Source: an uncultured Anaerovibrio sp.
GTDB taxonomy: Bacteria; Bacillota; Negativicutes; Selenomonadales; Selenomonadaceae
NCBI GenBank assembly: GCA_902786545.1
Contig: CADACU010000014.1
Span: 1-55,066 of the forward strand
Direction of reading: 5' to 3'
Length of the DNA: 55,066 nt
Both the position numbers and the translations under genes were made by a program. The notes under the pieces were generated by a model that saw only the letters and a program-made list of their open reading frames with translations, was not told where the DNA came from and made no database searches. This document shows positions 45,929 through 53,345 of this stretch, in pieces; the first letter of the stretch is position 1, and each line of letters opens with the position of its first letter.

Positions 45929-46839
45929 AAATTTTAGTTACTGGGGTGGCGGGACAGCTGGGCCACGATGTAATAAACGAATTGCATAAACGGGGGCATA
46001 TCCCTGTCGGTTCGGACATTGCTCCGGCGTATACCGGTGAGCAGGACGGGGATGGTATCCAGACCATGGAATATGTGTCGTTGGATATTACTGATGGAGC
46101 GGCGGTGGAAAAGACTATTTCCGACTTACAGCCTGACGGAGTGGTGCACTGTGCGGCCTGGACGGCGGTGGATGCGGCCGAGGATGCCGACAAACAAGCC
46201 AAGGTATGGGCGGTAAATGTTACCGGTACGGAAAATATAGCTCAGGCCTGTCGACAGGCGGACTGCAAGCTGATTTATTTGAGTACGGACTATGTGTTCA
46301 GCGGCGAGGGGGATGCGCCTTGGCAGCCGGATTGCCAGGCGTATGCCCCATTGAATTACTATGGTGAAACCAAGCTGGCGGGGGAAAAAGCTGTCAGCCA
46401 GCTGCTGGATAAATATTTTATTGTACGGATTGCCTGGGTGTTTGGCAAAAACGGCAAGAATTTCATCAAGACTATGCTAAAGGTTGCCGAAAATCATGAT
46501 ATGGTACGGGTGGTGAACGACCAGATTGGCACCCCGACATATACCTTTGATTTGGCCCGGTTACTGGTGGATATGCTGGAAAGTGATAAATATGGTTATT
46601 ATCATGCCACCAACGAAGGGGGCTATATCAGCTGGTATGACTTCACCTGTGAGATTTATCGGCAGGCTGGCCTGTCTACTAAGGTGGTGCCGGTGACTAC
46701 GGCGGAGTACGGCTTAAGCAAGGCCAAGCGGCCGTTTAATAGCCGGCTGGATAAGGGAAAGCTGATTGAAAATGGGTTTGTGCTACTGCCAACCTGGCAG
46801 GATGCAGTAGGGCGGTATTTAAAAGAAATAGGAAGGTGA
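45925..46839 (+). CDS. rfbD: dTDP-4-dehydrorhamnose reductase
   Basis: RfbD (RmlD) reduces dTDP-4-keto-rhamnose to dTDP-L-rhamnose with NAD(P)H. The 304-residue SDR protein has [44 protein letters not shown] with the catalytic Tyr/Lys, and [13 protein letters not shown]. The ATG at 45925 overlaps the rfbB stop. Its own stop codon (46837-46839) is the first three bases of the left direct repeat of the DUF559 element. rfbC, which acts one step earlier in the pathway, lies beyond that element. Confidence 0.95.
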   Translation: MKILVTGVAGQLGHDVINELHKRGHIPVGSDIAPAYTGEQDGDGIQTMEYVSLDITDGAAVEKTISDLQPDGVVHCAAWTAVDAAEDADKQAKVWAVNVTGTENIAQACRQADCKLIYLSTDYVFSGEGDAPWQPDCQAYAPLNYYGETKLAGEKAVSQLLDKYFIVRIAWVFGKNGKNFIKTMLKVAENHDMVRVVNDQIGTPTYTFDLARLLVDMLESDKYGYYHATNEGGYISWYDFTCEIYRQAGLSTKVVPVTTAEYGLSKAKRPFNSRLDKGKLIENGFVLLPTWQDAVGRYLKEIGR

Positions 46840-47119
46840 AGGAATGCCAGATGGCATATAGAACCTCATCCGGCACACTTCGTGTGCCACCTTCCCCAGA
46901 GGGGAAGGCGGGGAATAAAGCCCTCCCCTCTGGGGAGGGTGCCCGAAGGGCGGGTGAGGTTAACCCCGAAGGGAACTCTTTTGAAGGAATGCCTGACGAC
47001 ATATAGGACCTCATCCGCATCGCAGGCTCGGCACCTTCTCCATGGGAGAAGGCTGGTAACACTGCCCTCCCCTCTGGGGAGGGTGCCCGAAGGGCGGGTG
47101 AGGTTAACCCCGAAGGGAA
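46837..47119 (+). repeat. Left direct repeat of the DUF559 element (A units A3+A4)
   Basis: Two A units in tandem. The first has GGCACAC-TTC-GTGTGCC as inner hairpin, the second GCATCGCAGGCTCGG. Both have CTTC(C/T)CCA(G/T)(A/G)GG-type palindromes, GCCCTCCCCTCTGGGGAGGG, GCCCGAAGGGC and the end TTAACCCCGAAGGGAA. The terminal GAAGGGAA may also act as a distant ribosome binding site for the DUF559 gene. Confidence 0.9.
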
Positions 47120-47132
47120 GCAAGCTAGTTAT

Positions 47133-47504
47133 ATGGGAATAATAACCTATCGTGAAGATTTAAAACAAAAATCACAAATTTTGCGTAAAGAAATGACAAA
47201 AGAAGAACGGCATTTGTGGTATGATTTTCTCAGAACATACAGCCCGTCATTTCATCGTCAAAAGCCAATAGGTAATTATATTGCTGATTTTTATTGTGCA
47301 AGTGTGAAATTGATTGTTGAACTTGATGGTGGCCAGCATTATGAAGATAATAGTCTAAGGTATGATGAGAAACGGACTGAATATCTAAATATGCAGGGTA
47401 TTACAGTTTTAAGATTTACAAATACGGATATTTGGAAACATTTTTATGAAGTATGTACAGAAATAGACCGTGAGGTAAAGTTCATATTGGGAAAAGGCTA
47501 TTAA
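47133..47504 (+). CDS. DUF559 (Vsr-like PD-(D/E)XK) endonuclease-domain protein
   Basis: This 123-residue protein has the DUF559 pattern. KEERHLWYDFLR leads into FHRQKPIGNYIADFYC, then LIVELDGGQHY with the Glu and His of the nuclease core, YDEKRTEYLNMQGI, and VLRFTNTDIW. This is a PD-(D/E)XK-type fold related to very-short-patch repair nucleases; Asp in IADF and Glu in VELDG are the likely metal ligands. The function of the family is not established. The gene is A/T-rich against its neighbours, hinting at transfer. It has no close ribosome binding site except GAAGGGAAG about 12 nt upstream, in the repeat end. Both sides are family A repeats, which suggests that protein and repeats belong together. 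Confidence 0.85.
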   Translation: MGIITYREDLKQKSQILRKEMTKEERHLWYDFLRTYSPSFHRQKPIGNYIADFYCASVKLIVELDGGQHYEDNSLRYDEKRTEYLNMQGITVLRFTNTDIWKHFYEVCTEIDREVKFILGKGY

Positions 47505-47510
47505 GGTTTG

Positions 47511-47792
47511 TGAAGGAATGCCTGACGGCATATAGAACCTCATCCGGCACACTTCGTGTGCCACCTTCCCCAGAGGGGAAGGCAGGGAATAAAGCCCTCC
47601 CCTTTGGGGAGGGTGCCCGAAGGGCGGGTGAGGTCCAACCCGAAGGGAACTCTTTTGAAGGAATGCCTGCGGCATATAGAACATCATCCGCATCGCAGGC
47701 TCGGCACCTTCTCCATGGGAGAAGGCTGGTAACACTGCCCTCCCCTTTGGGGAGGGTGCCCGAAGGGCGGGTGAGGTTAAACCCGAAGGGAA
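47511..47792 (+). repeat. Right direct repeat of the DUF559 element (A units A5+A6)
   Basis: A copy of the left repeat with scattered substitutions. Both A units here share CCCTTTGGGG where both left units have CCCTCTGGGG, so units within a block resemble each other. A further degenerate A-end fragment (GGGGGAGGTCCAGCCCGAAAGG-like, about 47802-47824) follows before rfbC. Confidence 0.9.
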
Positions 47793-47858
47793 TTATATGT
47801 TCGGGGGAGGTCCAGCCCGAAAGGTGGATGTATTTTATTATCGTAGTAGGAGAATTAT

Positions 47859-48482
47859 ATGGGAAAAATTACAGTTGAAAAAGTGCCGATTGAGGGCCTA
47901 TATATTATTACTCCGGCAGTGTATGGTGATAGTCGGGGCTATTTCACCGAAACCTATAACCAGCAGGATATGATTGCCGCCGGACTGGATATGACCTTTG
48001 TGCAGGACAACGAAAGTATGAGCAGCAAGGGCGTCCTCCGGGGGCTGCACTTTCAAAAACAGCATCCTCAGGGAAAGCTGGTGCGGGTTATGGAAGGCCG
48101 GGTTTTCGATGTGGCAGTGGATTTGCGGCAAAATAGTCCCACCTTTGGCCAGTGGTTTGGTGCTGAGCTGTCCGAGGATAATCACAAGCAGTTTTATATT
48201 TCACCGGGCTTTGCCCACGGCTTTTTAGTGCTGTCGGAGCGGGCTAAGTTTGCCTACAAATGCACGGATTTTTATCATCCAGAGGATGAAGGGGGCCTGG
48301 CTTGGAATGATCCGGATATTGGTATTATCTGGCCGGAGCTGACAGGAGCCTATAACGGTACTCCCGCGGGGACCGGCTACCAACTGTTGGATGGTACGCC
48401 GCTAAATCTTAGTGAAAAAGATACGAAATGGACTGGTTTTAAAAAATCGTTTATATTTTTGGAAAAATTAAAAAATTATTAA
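47859..48482 (+). CDS. rfbC: dTDP-4-dehydrorhamnose 3,5-epimerase
   Basis: RfbC (RmlC) epimerises dTDP-4-keto-6-deoxyglucose at C3 and C5, between the RfbB and RfbD steps. The 207-residue cupin has DSRGYFTETYN, QDNESMSSKGVLRGLHFQ with the catalytic His, GRVFDVAVDLR, YISPGFAHGFLVLS and YKCTDFYHPEDEGG. The start is ATG 47859 after AGGAGAA. The C terminus (about 185-207, FKKSFIFLEKLKNY) runs slightly past the usual end. The gene is separated from rfbABD by the DUF559 element and may need its own promoter or read-through across the repeats. A terminator follows at 48591. Confidence 0.96.
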   Translation: MGKITVEKVPIEGLYIITPAVYGDSRGYFTETYNQQDMIAAGLDMTFVQDNESMSSKGVLRGLHFQKQHPQGKLVRVMEGRVFDVAVDLRQNSPTFGQWFGAELSEDNHKQFYISPGFAHGFLVLSERAKFAYKCTDFYHPEDEGGLAWNDPDIGIIWPELTGAYNGTPAGTGYQLLDGTPLNLSEKDTKWTGFKKSFIFLEKLKNY

Positions 48483-48590
48483 AAAATATAAATAGATGTC
48501 TCTTACAACTACTTCCAAAAAGTCCTACAAATAATAATCAATAATAAAAAAGAAAAAGAAAGAATTTGAAACAAAATTGTTGGAAAATTT

Positions 48591-48626
48591 AGGCTATTGT
48601 TACAATATTGTAACAATAGCCTTTTT
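48591..48626 (+). terminator. Terminator after rfbC
   Basis: A perfect 32-bp palindrome (48591-48622) forms a stem of up to 14-16 bp and is followed by T5. It lies 109 nt after the rfbC stop codon. It is the only standard terminator seen between 35.7 and 53 kb. Confidence 0.85.
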
Positions 48627-48669
48627 ATATAAAAAATAATTATTATTTAATAAATGACTTTAGTTGGGT

Positions 48670-48691
48670 AGTCCTACAAAGATGTAGGACT
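48670..48691 (+). other. Inverted repeat AGTCCTACA/TGTAGGACT
   Basis: Nine-base arms (48670-48678 and 48683-48691) with an AAGA loop. The left arm sequence AGTCCTACAAA also occurs alone at 48519-48529, on the other side of the terminator. It is followed 8 nt later by T8, so it might be a weak terminator, an operator or part of a small RNA. Confidence 0.45.
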
Positions 48692-48836
48692 GATGCTGAT
48701 TTTTTTTAATAATTATTTAATCTATACTAAAGGAAATATGGTGGATGATTAGTATGGGCTAAAAATATTTATCATACATCATGGAGAGTTAATGAGCTCA
48801 CAGTTAAATAAAAGGGAGGGAAGATTTTGAAATAAA

Positions 48837-49011
48837 CCTCATCTATCAGCCTAAGGCTTTTTGAATGCCTGACGACATATAGAACCTCATCCGCCTCGCG
48901 TAGCTCGGCACCTTCCCCAGAGGGGAAGGCAAGAAAAGCCCTCACCTATGGGGAGGGTGCCCGAAGGGCGGGTGAGATTCAACCCGAAGGGTAATGTCGG
49001 GTTAGATGAGG
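48837..49011 (+). repeat. Family A repeat A7 nested within outer inverted arms
   Basis: A core A unit runs from GAATGCCTGACGACATATA (48863) to CCCGAAGGG (about 48992). It is bracketed by CCTCATCTA (48837-48845) and TAGATGAGG (49003-49011), which are complementary and themselves look like A-unit ends. That suggests one A element inside another. Just upstream is GGGAGGGAAG followed by TTGAAATAA, an initiation signal with no gene. Confidence 0.8.
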
Positions 49012-49012
49012 C

Positions 49013-49040
49013 TTAAGTGGTAACACACAGGTCTTATACT
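49013..49040 (+). promoter_or_regulatory. Candidate promoter of the porin cluster
   Basis: TTAAGT (49013-49018) and TATACT (49035-49040) are 16 bp apart. The same TATACTAAA string is also found at 48723-48731, upstream of repeat A7. Apart from the features listed, 48483-49105 is A/T-rich gene-free sequence. Confidence 0.35.
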
Positions 49041-49105
49041 AAATTATTTTTTCGAGCTCAGAGAATAAACCGCAGGGGCGGTAAATTGTAAAATGGGGGA
49101 TGAAT

Positions 49106-50628
49106 ATGGCTAGTAAGATTAGCCGGCTCTCCAAGGCCATTGCCATTGCAATGCTTGGATTGAGCCTGTCAGGCGGCAACATGCCGGCTGTTCATGCCAG
49201 TGACGCTGACGCAGAGTTGGAACTATCAAGGAAGAAAAAACCAAGCTGAAAAAAGAGCCAAACAAGCTGACTCTGTCCGGTGATGCCCGGATAAAGTATG
49301 TTTATGACGGAAATGGTGCTAGATGGTATGAGCGTGGACGCATTGCCTTAAAGCACGATTTGAGTGAAAAGGTATCCGTGTATGCCCGGTGGGGATTGAT
49401 GAATGATAATGCATTGGGTACCTCAGAACATTTTGCCCATAAAATTAACACGTATATTCCGAATTCAACCTTAATACAAAAGATGTATCCGGATTTGCAG
49501 TCTACGGACGGCAGTTGGGTGTCTGATGCTAATTTACAGGTAAAGAAATTCCTGGGGGCTGACAAAATAACTATCGGCCGTTTTGGTCAGACCTTTGGTG
49601 CCACTGGTATGATGGGTGATGAGGATGCCTTTGGTGGCATTGATGGTGCAAAGCTGGATTGGAGCAGCAAGGTGGGTGCATTGACGATTGGCTTTGCCAA
49701 TTTTGGACCTCAGCAGACTGTTCCGGAATTAAACGTTGTTAACGCAACTGGTAATTCCGCTTATGCAAATGGCTTCGATGCTACTGGCGGGGTCGGTTAT
49801 AGCGAATTACAGCGCAAACCACTGGAAAAGGCGTTATTTGTAAGCGGTAAGGTTAATTTGGGACCGGCGGTAACTCTCCATGGTACGTGGATAAAGGAAA
49901 TGAATAATGGCCAAAGCAAGCTTATAGAGACTGGAAGTCCATATACACCATATTATTGGTACAATCCAAATGATTATGACATGCGTGGGATTGGTGTTAC
50001 TGTGCGAATAACGCCAAATCTTACCTTGCTTGGTGATTATGTGCTTAATGCCTGTGAACATTCATCGTACTTGACTGATGGCGCAACTGCGACTACTAAA
50101 TCAGCTTCTGCCGCTCCTACAAATGATCTTGTGGCGGATGCCAAGCAGCATTACAAGAGGTTTGATTTTGGTCGCCAGAAGTCGGAATATATCAGTTTGC
50201 GGTATAAGGAAGCCAAATGGGGGGACAAGGGTTCCTTTGGCATTAACCTGGATTGGCGGAATATAGACCCTGCGGCCAGAATGGATGCGTATTTTACCTA
50301 TACTAATAACACCACATCTAATTTAATATCCAATGATTATTATGTTGGTAGAAATTCTTTGTACAATACGTTATCTATTGCGGATGATATTTTGGTATCT
50401 GAGGGTGTTAGAGGGCCGGTTTTGGGCTTTAATTACATGATTACCAAGAATGTTAAGCTTAGCATTTTGCAGACATTTGCTGGTAAATATACTCACTACA
50501 ATTTGTTGGCTCCGCACAGTAGAACAAAAGAAGGAAAGGGTTACACCTATAATATAAGTGCGGATTTGGACCGGGTAACTGAAAAAGCAGATAATATGAC
50601 AGTTATTGCTTTAACGGCCAAATTCTAA
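49106..50628 (+). pseudogene. Porin-like outer-membrane protein 1, frameshifted after the signal peptide
   Basis: Reading from ATG 49106 (behind GGGGGATG) gives a signal peptide ending MPAVHA, a short stretch ELELSRKKKPS and a stop (49247-49249). The -1 frame carries on without a stop to 50628: TIKEEKTKLKKEPNKLTLSGDARIKY and so on, where only part is shown as key motifs. One missing base explains the break, either at GGAACT (49219-49224) or in the A6 run 49235-49240. The rest looks intact: about 460 residues of beta-barrel pattern, VGRFG-like IGRFGQTFGATG, GGIDGAKL and a final Phe (LTAKF). It is a recent pseudogene, a phase-variable gene or a sequencing error. Two intact paralogs follow. Confidence 0.8.
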
Positions 50629-50644
50629 GGGAGGGGGAAGAGAT

Positions 50645-52018
50645 ATGAAAAACAGTAAGAAATATATTGCTATGATGCTGAGTGCTGCCTTCTCCTTAAA
50701 TATTGCCGCCGTGGCCAGTGCGGCTCCAACGCCGGAGCAGTTGGACGCCCTGCGGGCCGAGATCAAAGAATTGCGGCAGGTGTTGAAGGTGGAAAAGGCC
50801 AAGCATAAATATCAGAAGGCCAAGGATGTGGAGCGGTCTAAGGAATGGAACGTCCACGGTGATATTAGGACCAAGTATGCCAAGGTGGATCATGAGGATG
50901 TATTTACCCAACGGTTTAGGGTATCTGTTGAGCATCCAGTGGGAGACACCATGCGGTTCAAGGGACGCTGGGCTGTTATGAATAATAACGAATACGGCCT
51001 GACCACGAGCCATTCTGATGCGTTGTTCAGACCAAATGGTGCGAATGTGTATTCTTATGCTTATCCGGATTATAAAGCAGCAGACAATAACTGGATTTCT
51101 GATGCCTATGTGGAAATGGATAGGGTGTTTGGATCGACCCTGACAGTGGGTCGTTTCGGCCATACCTTCGGTGCCACCGGCTTCTGGTCTGATGCGGAAG
51201 CCAGTGGCGGTATTGACGGTGTGAAGGCCAGCTTTGATCTAAGGGGTGGCAAGGACAATATTACCATTGGTTATGCCAACTTTGCCCCGACGCAGGAATA
51301 TCCTAAGTATGTAGGTGGTGCAACGACGGCCAAGGATTCCTACGATAAAAATGTAGTCGGTGGAGCTGCCCCGTACTATTTCAGTAAGGGAATCGGCGAT
51401 GCCCTGTTTATCACGGGCAAGCATCAGTTTGATGATAAGTCTACAGTTTATGCTTCTTGGCTCCATCAGTATAAGACGGCCAATAAGAATGCCCTTATGA
51501 CATCTGAATTGATGGGTACACCTATCTATGATGATAATCAGGATCCTCCAGTTTTGGTTAGTGGTCCTAACTTCCCGTGGGATGGTGCTAAGCATGATTT
51601 ATGGAGTATTGGCTTTAAGCATAAGTTTGGTGACACTGTTACCCTGCTGGGCGACTATATGCAGAACCGTTGCTTCAACGCCCATCAGGATGCGACCTAT
51701 ATCAGCCTGCGGTATAGGGGGGCTGATATCCAGCAGAAGGGTTCCTTTGGTCTGAATCTGGATTACAGCCGGGTTGGTTCGCCGTATAGCCGGAAGAATA
51801 GTGCCGGCACGGAATATTTCTCCATTTTGGCTGGAAACAAGCTGTCCAGTGATATGACTTTGGTAGCCGATAATATTAATGCCTTTGTCTTTGGTTTCCA
51901 GTGGGTACCAGGGAAGAATATCTTCATCGAAGGCAAGCAGTCCTTTAATACCAAGTTTACCGATACCGGGGACAAGGCGCCGGATTACACCTCCTTGTCC
52001 GTATCTACCAAGTTCTGA
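50645..52018 (+). CDS. Porin-like outer-membrane beta-barrel protein 2
   Basis: This 457-residue protein has a signal peptide (about 1-27, ending AAVASA), then a short coiled coil (LDALRAEIKELRQVLKVEK, about 32-62) and a beta-barrel with alternating hydrophobic strands. It ends in Phe (SVSTKF), the signature for insertion by the BAM machinery. Motifs shared with the paralogs are NVHGDIRTKY, VGRFGHTFGATGFWSDAEA and GGIDGVKA. No SLH domain is present, so it is not of the OmpM type. It is probably a general or substrate-specific porin. ATG 50645 follows GGGAGGGGGAAG. The gap to the previous gene is 16 bp, so it is part of one operon. Confidence 0.85.
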   Translation: MKNSKKYIAMMLSAAFSLNIAAVASAAPTPEQLDALRAEIKELRQVLKVEKAKHKYQKAKDVERSKEWNVHGDIRTKYAKVDHEDVFTQRFRVSVEHPVGDTMRFKGRWAVMNNNEYGLTTSHSDALFRPNGANVYSYAYPDYKAADNNWISDAYVEMDRVFGSTLTVGRFGHTFGATGFWSDAEASGGIDGVKASFDLRGGKDNITIGYANFAPTQEYPKYVGGATTAKDSYDKNVVGGAAPYYFSKGIGDALFITGKHQFDDKSTVYASWLHQYKTANKNALMTSELMGTPIYDDNQDPPVLVSGPNFPWDGAKHDLWSIGFKHKFGDTVTLLGDYMQNRCFNAHQDATYISLRYRGADIQQKGSFGLNLDYSRVGSPYSRKNSAGTEYFSILAGNKLSSDMTLVADNINAFVFGFQWVPGKNIFIEGKQSFNTKFTDTGDKAPDYTSLSVSTKF

Positions 52019-52050
52019 TAAGCAGTATAAAAGAAAGTGAAGTGAATGTA

Positions 52051-53307
52051 ATGAAAAAATATTTAGCAGCAGCAATGCTGGTTTCATTAAGTCTTGGATT
52101 CGCTGGCACTGCTTTGGCTGCCGAGTCTCAGGACGGAGAAGATATCCGGTTTCAGCAGCTGAAAGCAAGGGTGGAAGCCCTGCGGTCCCAGGTGGCTGAA
52201 GCAAAAAATGAAAATGTAAAAATCGAGAAGGAAAAGGATAAGTCCAATGTGGGCCGGAAGCTGAAGCTGTCCGGTGATGTGCGGGTAAAGGCTATCAATC
52301 AAAATATAGGCAAGCACACCACCATTACCGAGTCGGTACAGCTCATTGGTCACTACAGCTTTGACAAGGACTGGATGGTGGGGGCCAAATATGCCTTTAT
52401 GTCTGATAATAATATGGGTACCTCCACTCGTAATACTTCTTTGCCAAACTTTAGTTATGGTGACCAGCGGTATGATGACTACAATGCCGCTGACAACAAT
52501 GTACTGATGAATCTCTACGTGAAGAAGAACCATTTCCTGGGGGACAATTCCATCCAAGTGGGGCGCATGGGGCCAAGTATTTTGGCAACCCATTATTGGT
52601 CCGATGCCAATTCTTCCGGTTTCTATGATGGTGTCCGTTTGGCTTTTGGGCGTGAAGAAAATTGGGAAGTATGGTACGGCGATTGGGGAGCAGCTGATAC
52701 ATACGGTAAGTATTGGAATCATCCAACTAATGCCGCTAATAAAGTTTTCTTAGGCGATTCAAAGCATAAGTCACTAGAAAAGAACTTTATGATTTTAGGC
52801 AAGCATAAGCTTAGTCCTGTAACCACCGCCTATGGCTTCTTCTTGAACGAGTTGCAGGATAAAGCGGCTGGGGATGAAAACTACAAGATGCGGGGCCTGG
52901 GTTTCAGTACCCGTTACGGTGACTGGCGTCTGGCGGCCGACTTTACCAAGAACTACGCCAATGGAGCGGTGGGCCGGTTCTTCCGCCTGCGGTATAAGGG
53001 GTCTGACCGGGCCGTACCTGGTTCTTGGACCATTGGTCTTGACTATATCAAGCTTGAGCCAGGTAACCTGTATGCTTCTGCCCTTAACGGCGTAAACGAT
53101 GTAAGTATGGGTATTAAAGATAACATCGGTATTGATGGCTTTGTACTCTGGGGAGATTATATTCTCCGGCGGAATCTCCGGGTGGCTGCCTATCAGTCCA
53201 TTGGGCGTAAGGCAACGAATTATTGGGATGGTGGGTCCTATGGCACTTGGAAAAAGGGTGATTCGGCACCACAGTATTCCAGAATCCACCTAATTTGGAG
53301 CTTCTAA
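52051..53307 (+). CDS. Porin-like outer-membrane beta-barrel protein 3
   Basis: This 418-residue paralog has a signal peptide (MKKYLAAAMLVSLSLGFAG..ALA), a coiled coil (FQQLKARVEALRSQVAEAKNE, about 33-66), then LKLSGDVRVKA, VGRMGPSILATHYWSDANSSG and FYDGVRLAFG, and ends in Phe (HLIWSF). The start is taken at ATG 52051; a GTG three codons earlier is possible and the ribosome binding site is weak (AAGTGAAG). It lies 32 bp after porin 2. It is the most divergent of the three, so its substrate range may differ. Confidence 0.84.
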   Translation: MKKYLAAAMLVSLSLGFAGTALAAESQDGEDIRFQQLKARVEALRSQVAEAKNENVKIEKEKDKSNVGRKLKLSGDVRVKAINQNIGKHTTITESVQLIGHYSFDKDWMVGAKYAFMSDNNMGTSTRNTSLPNFSYGDQRYDDYNAADNNVLMNLYVKKNHFLGDNSIQVGRMGPSILATHYWSDANSSGFYDGVRLAFGREENWEVWYGDWGAADTYGKYWNHPTNAANKVFLGDSKHKSLEKNFMILGKHKLSPVTTAYGFFLNELQDKAAGDENYKMRGLGFSTRYGDWRLAADFTKNYANGAVGRFFRLRYKGSDRAVPGSWTIGLDYIKLEPGNLYASALNGVNDVSMGIKDNIGIDGFVLWGDYILRRNLRVAAYQSIGRKATNYWDGGSYGTWKKGDSAPQYSRIHLIWSF

Positions 53308-53345
53308 TCCCAAGATATTAAGTTTTGTATAGGAGGCATTGCCTT

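Larger units (their letters stand above)
46837..47792 (+). mobile_element. Candidate composite element: DUF559 gene between 283-bp direct repeats
   Basis: The left repeat (46837-47119) and right repeat (47511-47792) are near-identical and in the same orientation. Each has two family A units (46838-46975 and 46983-47119; 47512-47649 and 47657-47792). Between them is one gene, a DUF559 endonuclease that is clearly more A/T-rich than its surroundings. It divides rfbC from rfbABD. No transposase or tyrosine recombinase is present and no target duplication was identified, so mobility is inferred. Confidence 0.55.

Noticed and set aside
46882-47142. Open frames across the palindromic repeats (also 47510-47878 and minus-strand frames at 46736-47123)
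   Set aside because: These are translations of repeat sequence (Pro/Arg/Gly-rich), mirrored at each repeat copy, without ribosome binding sites.
46837-47792. Classical insertion sequence or integron
   Set aside because: No transposase, tyrosine recombinase or attI-like site is found; only a DUF559 protein and palindromic repeats.
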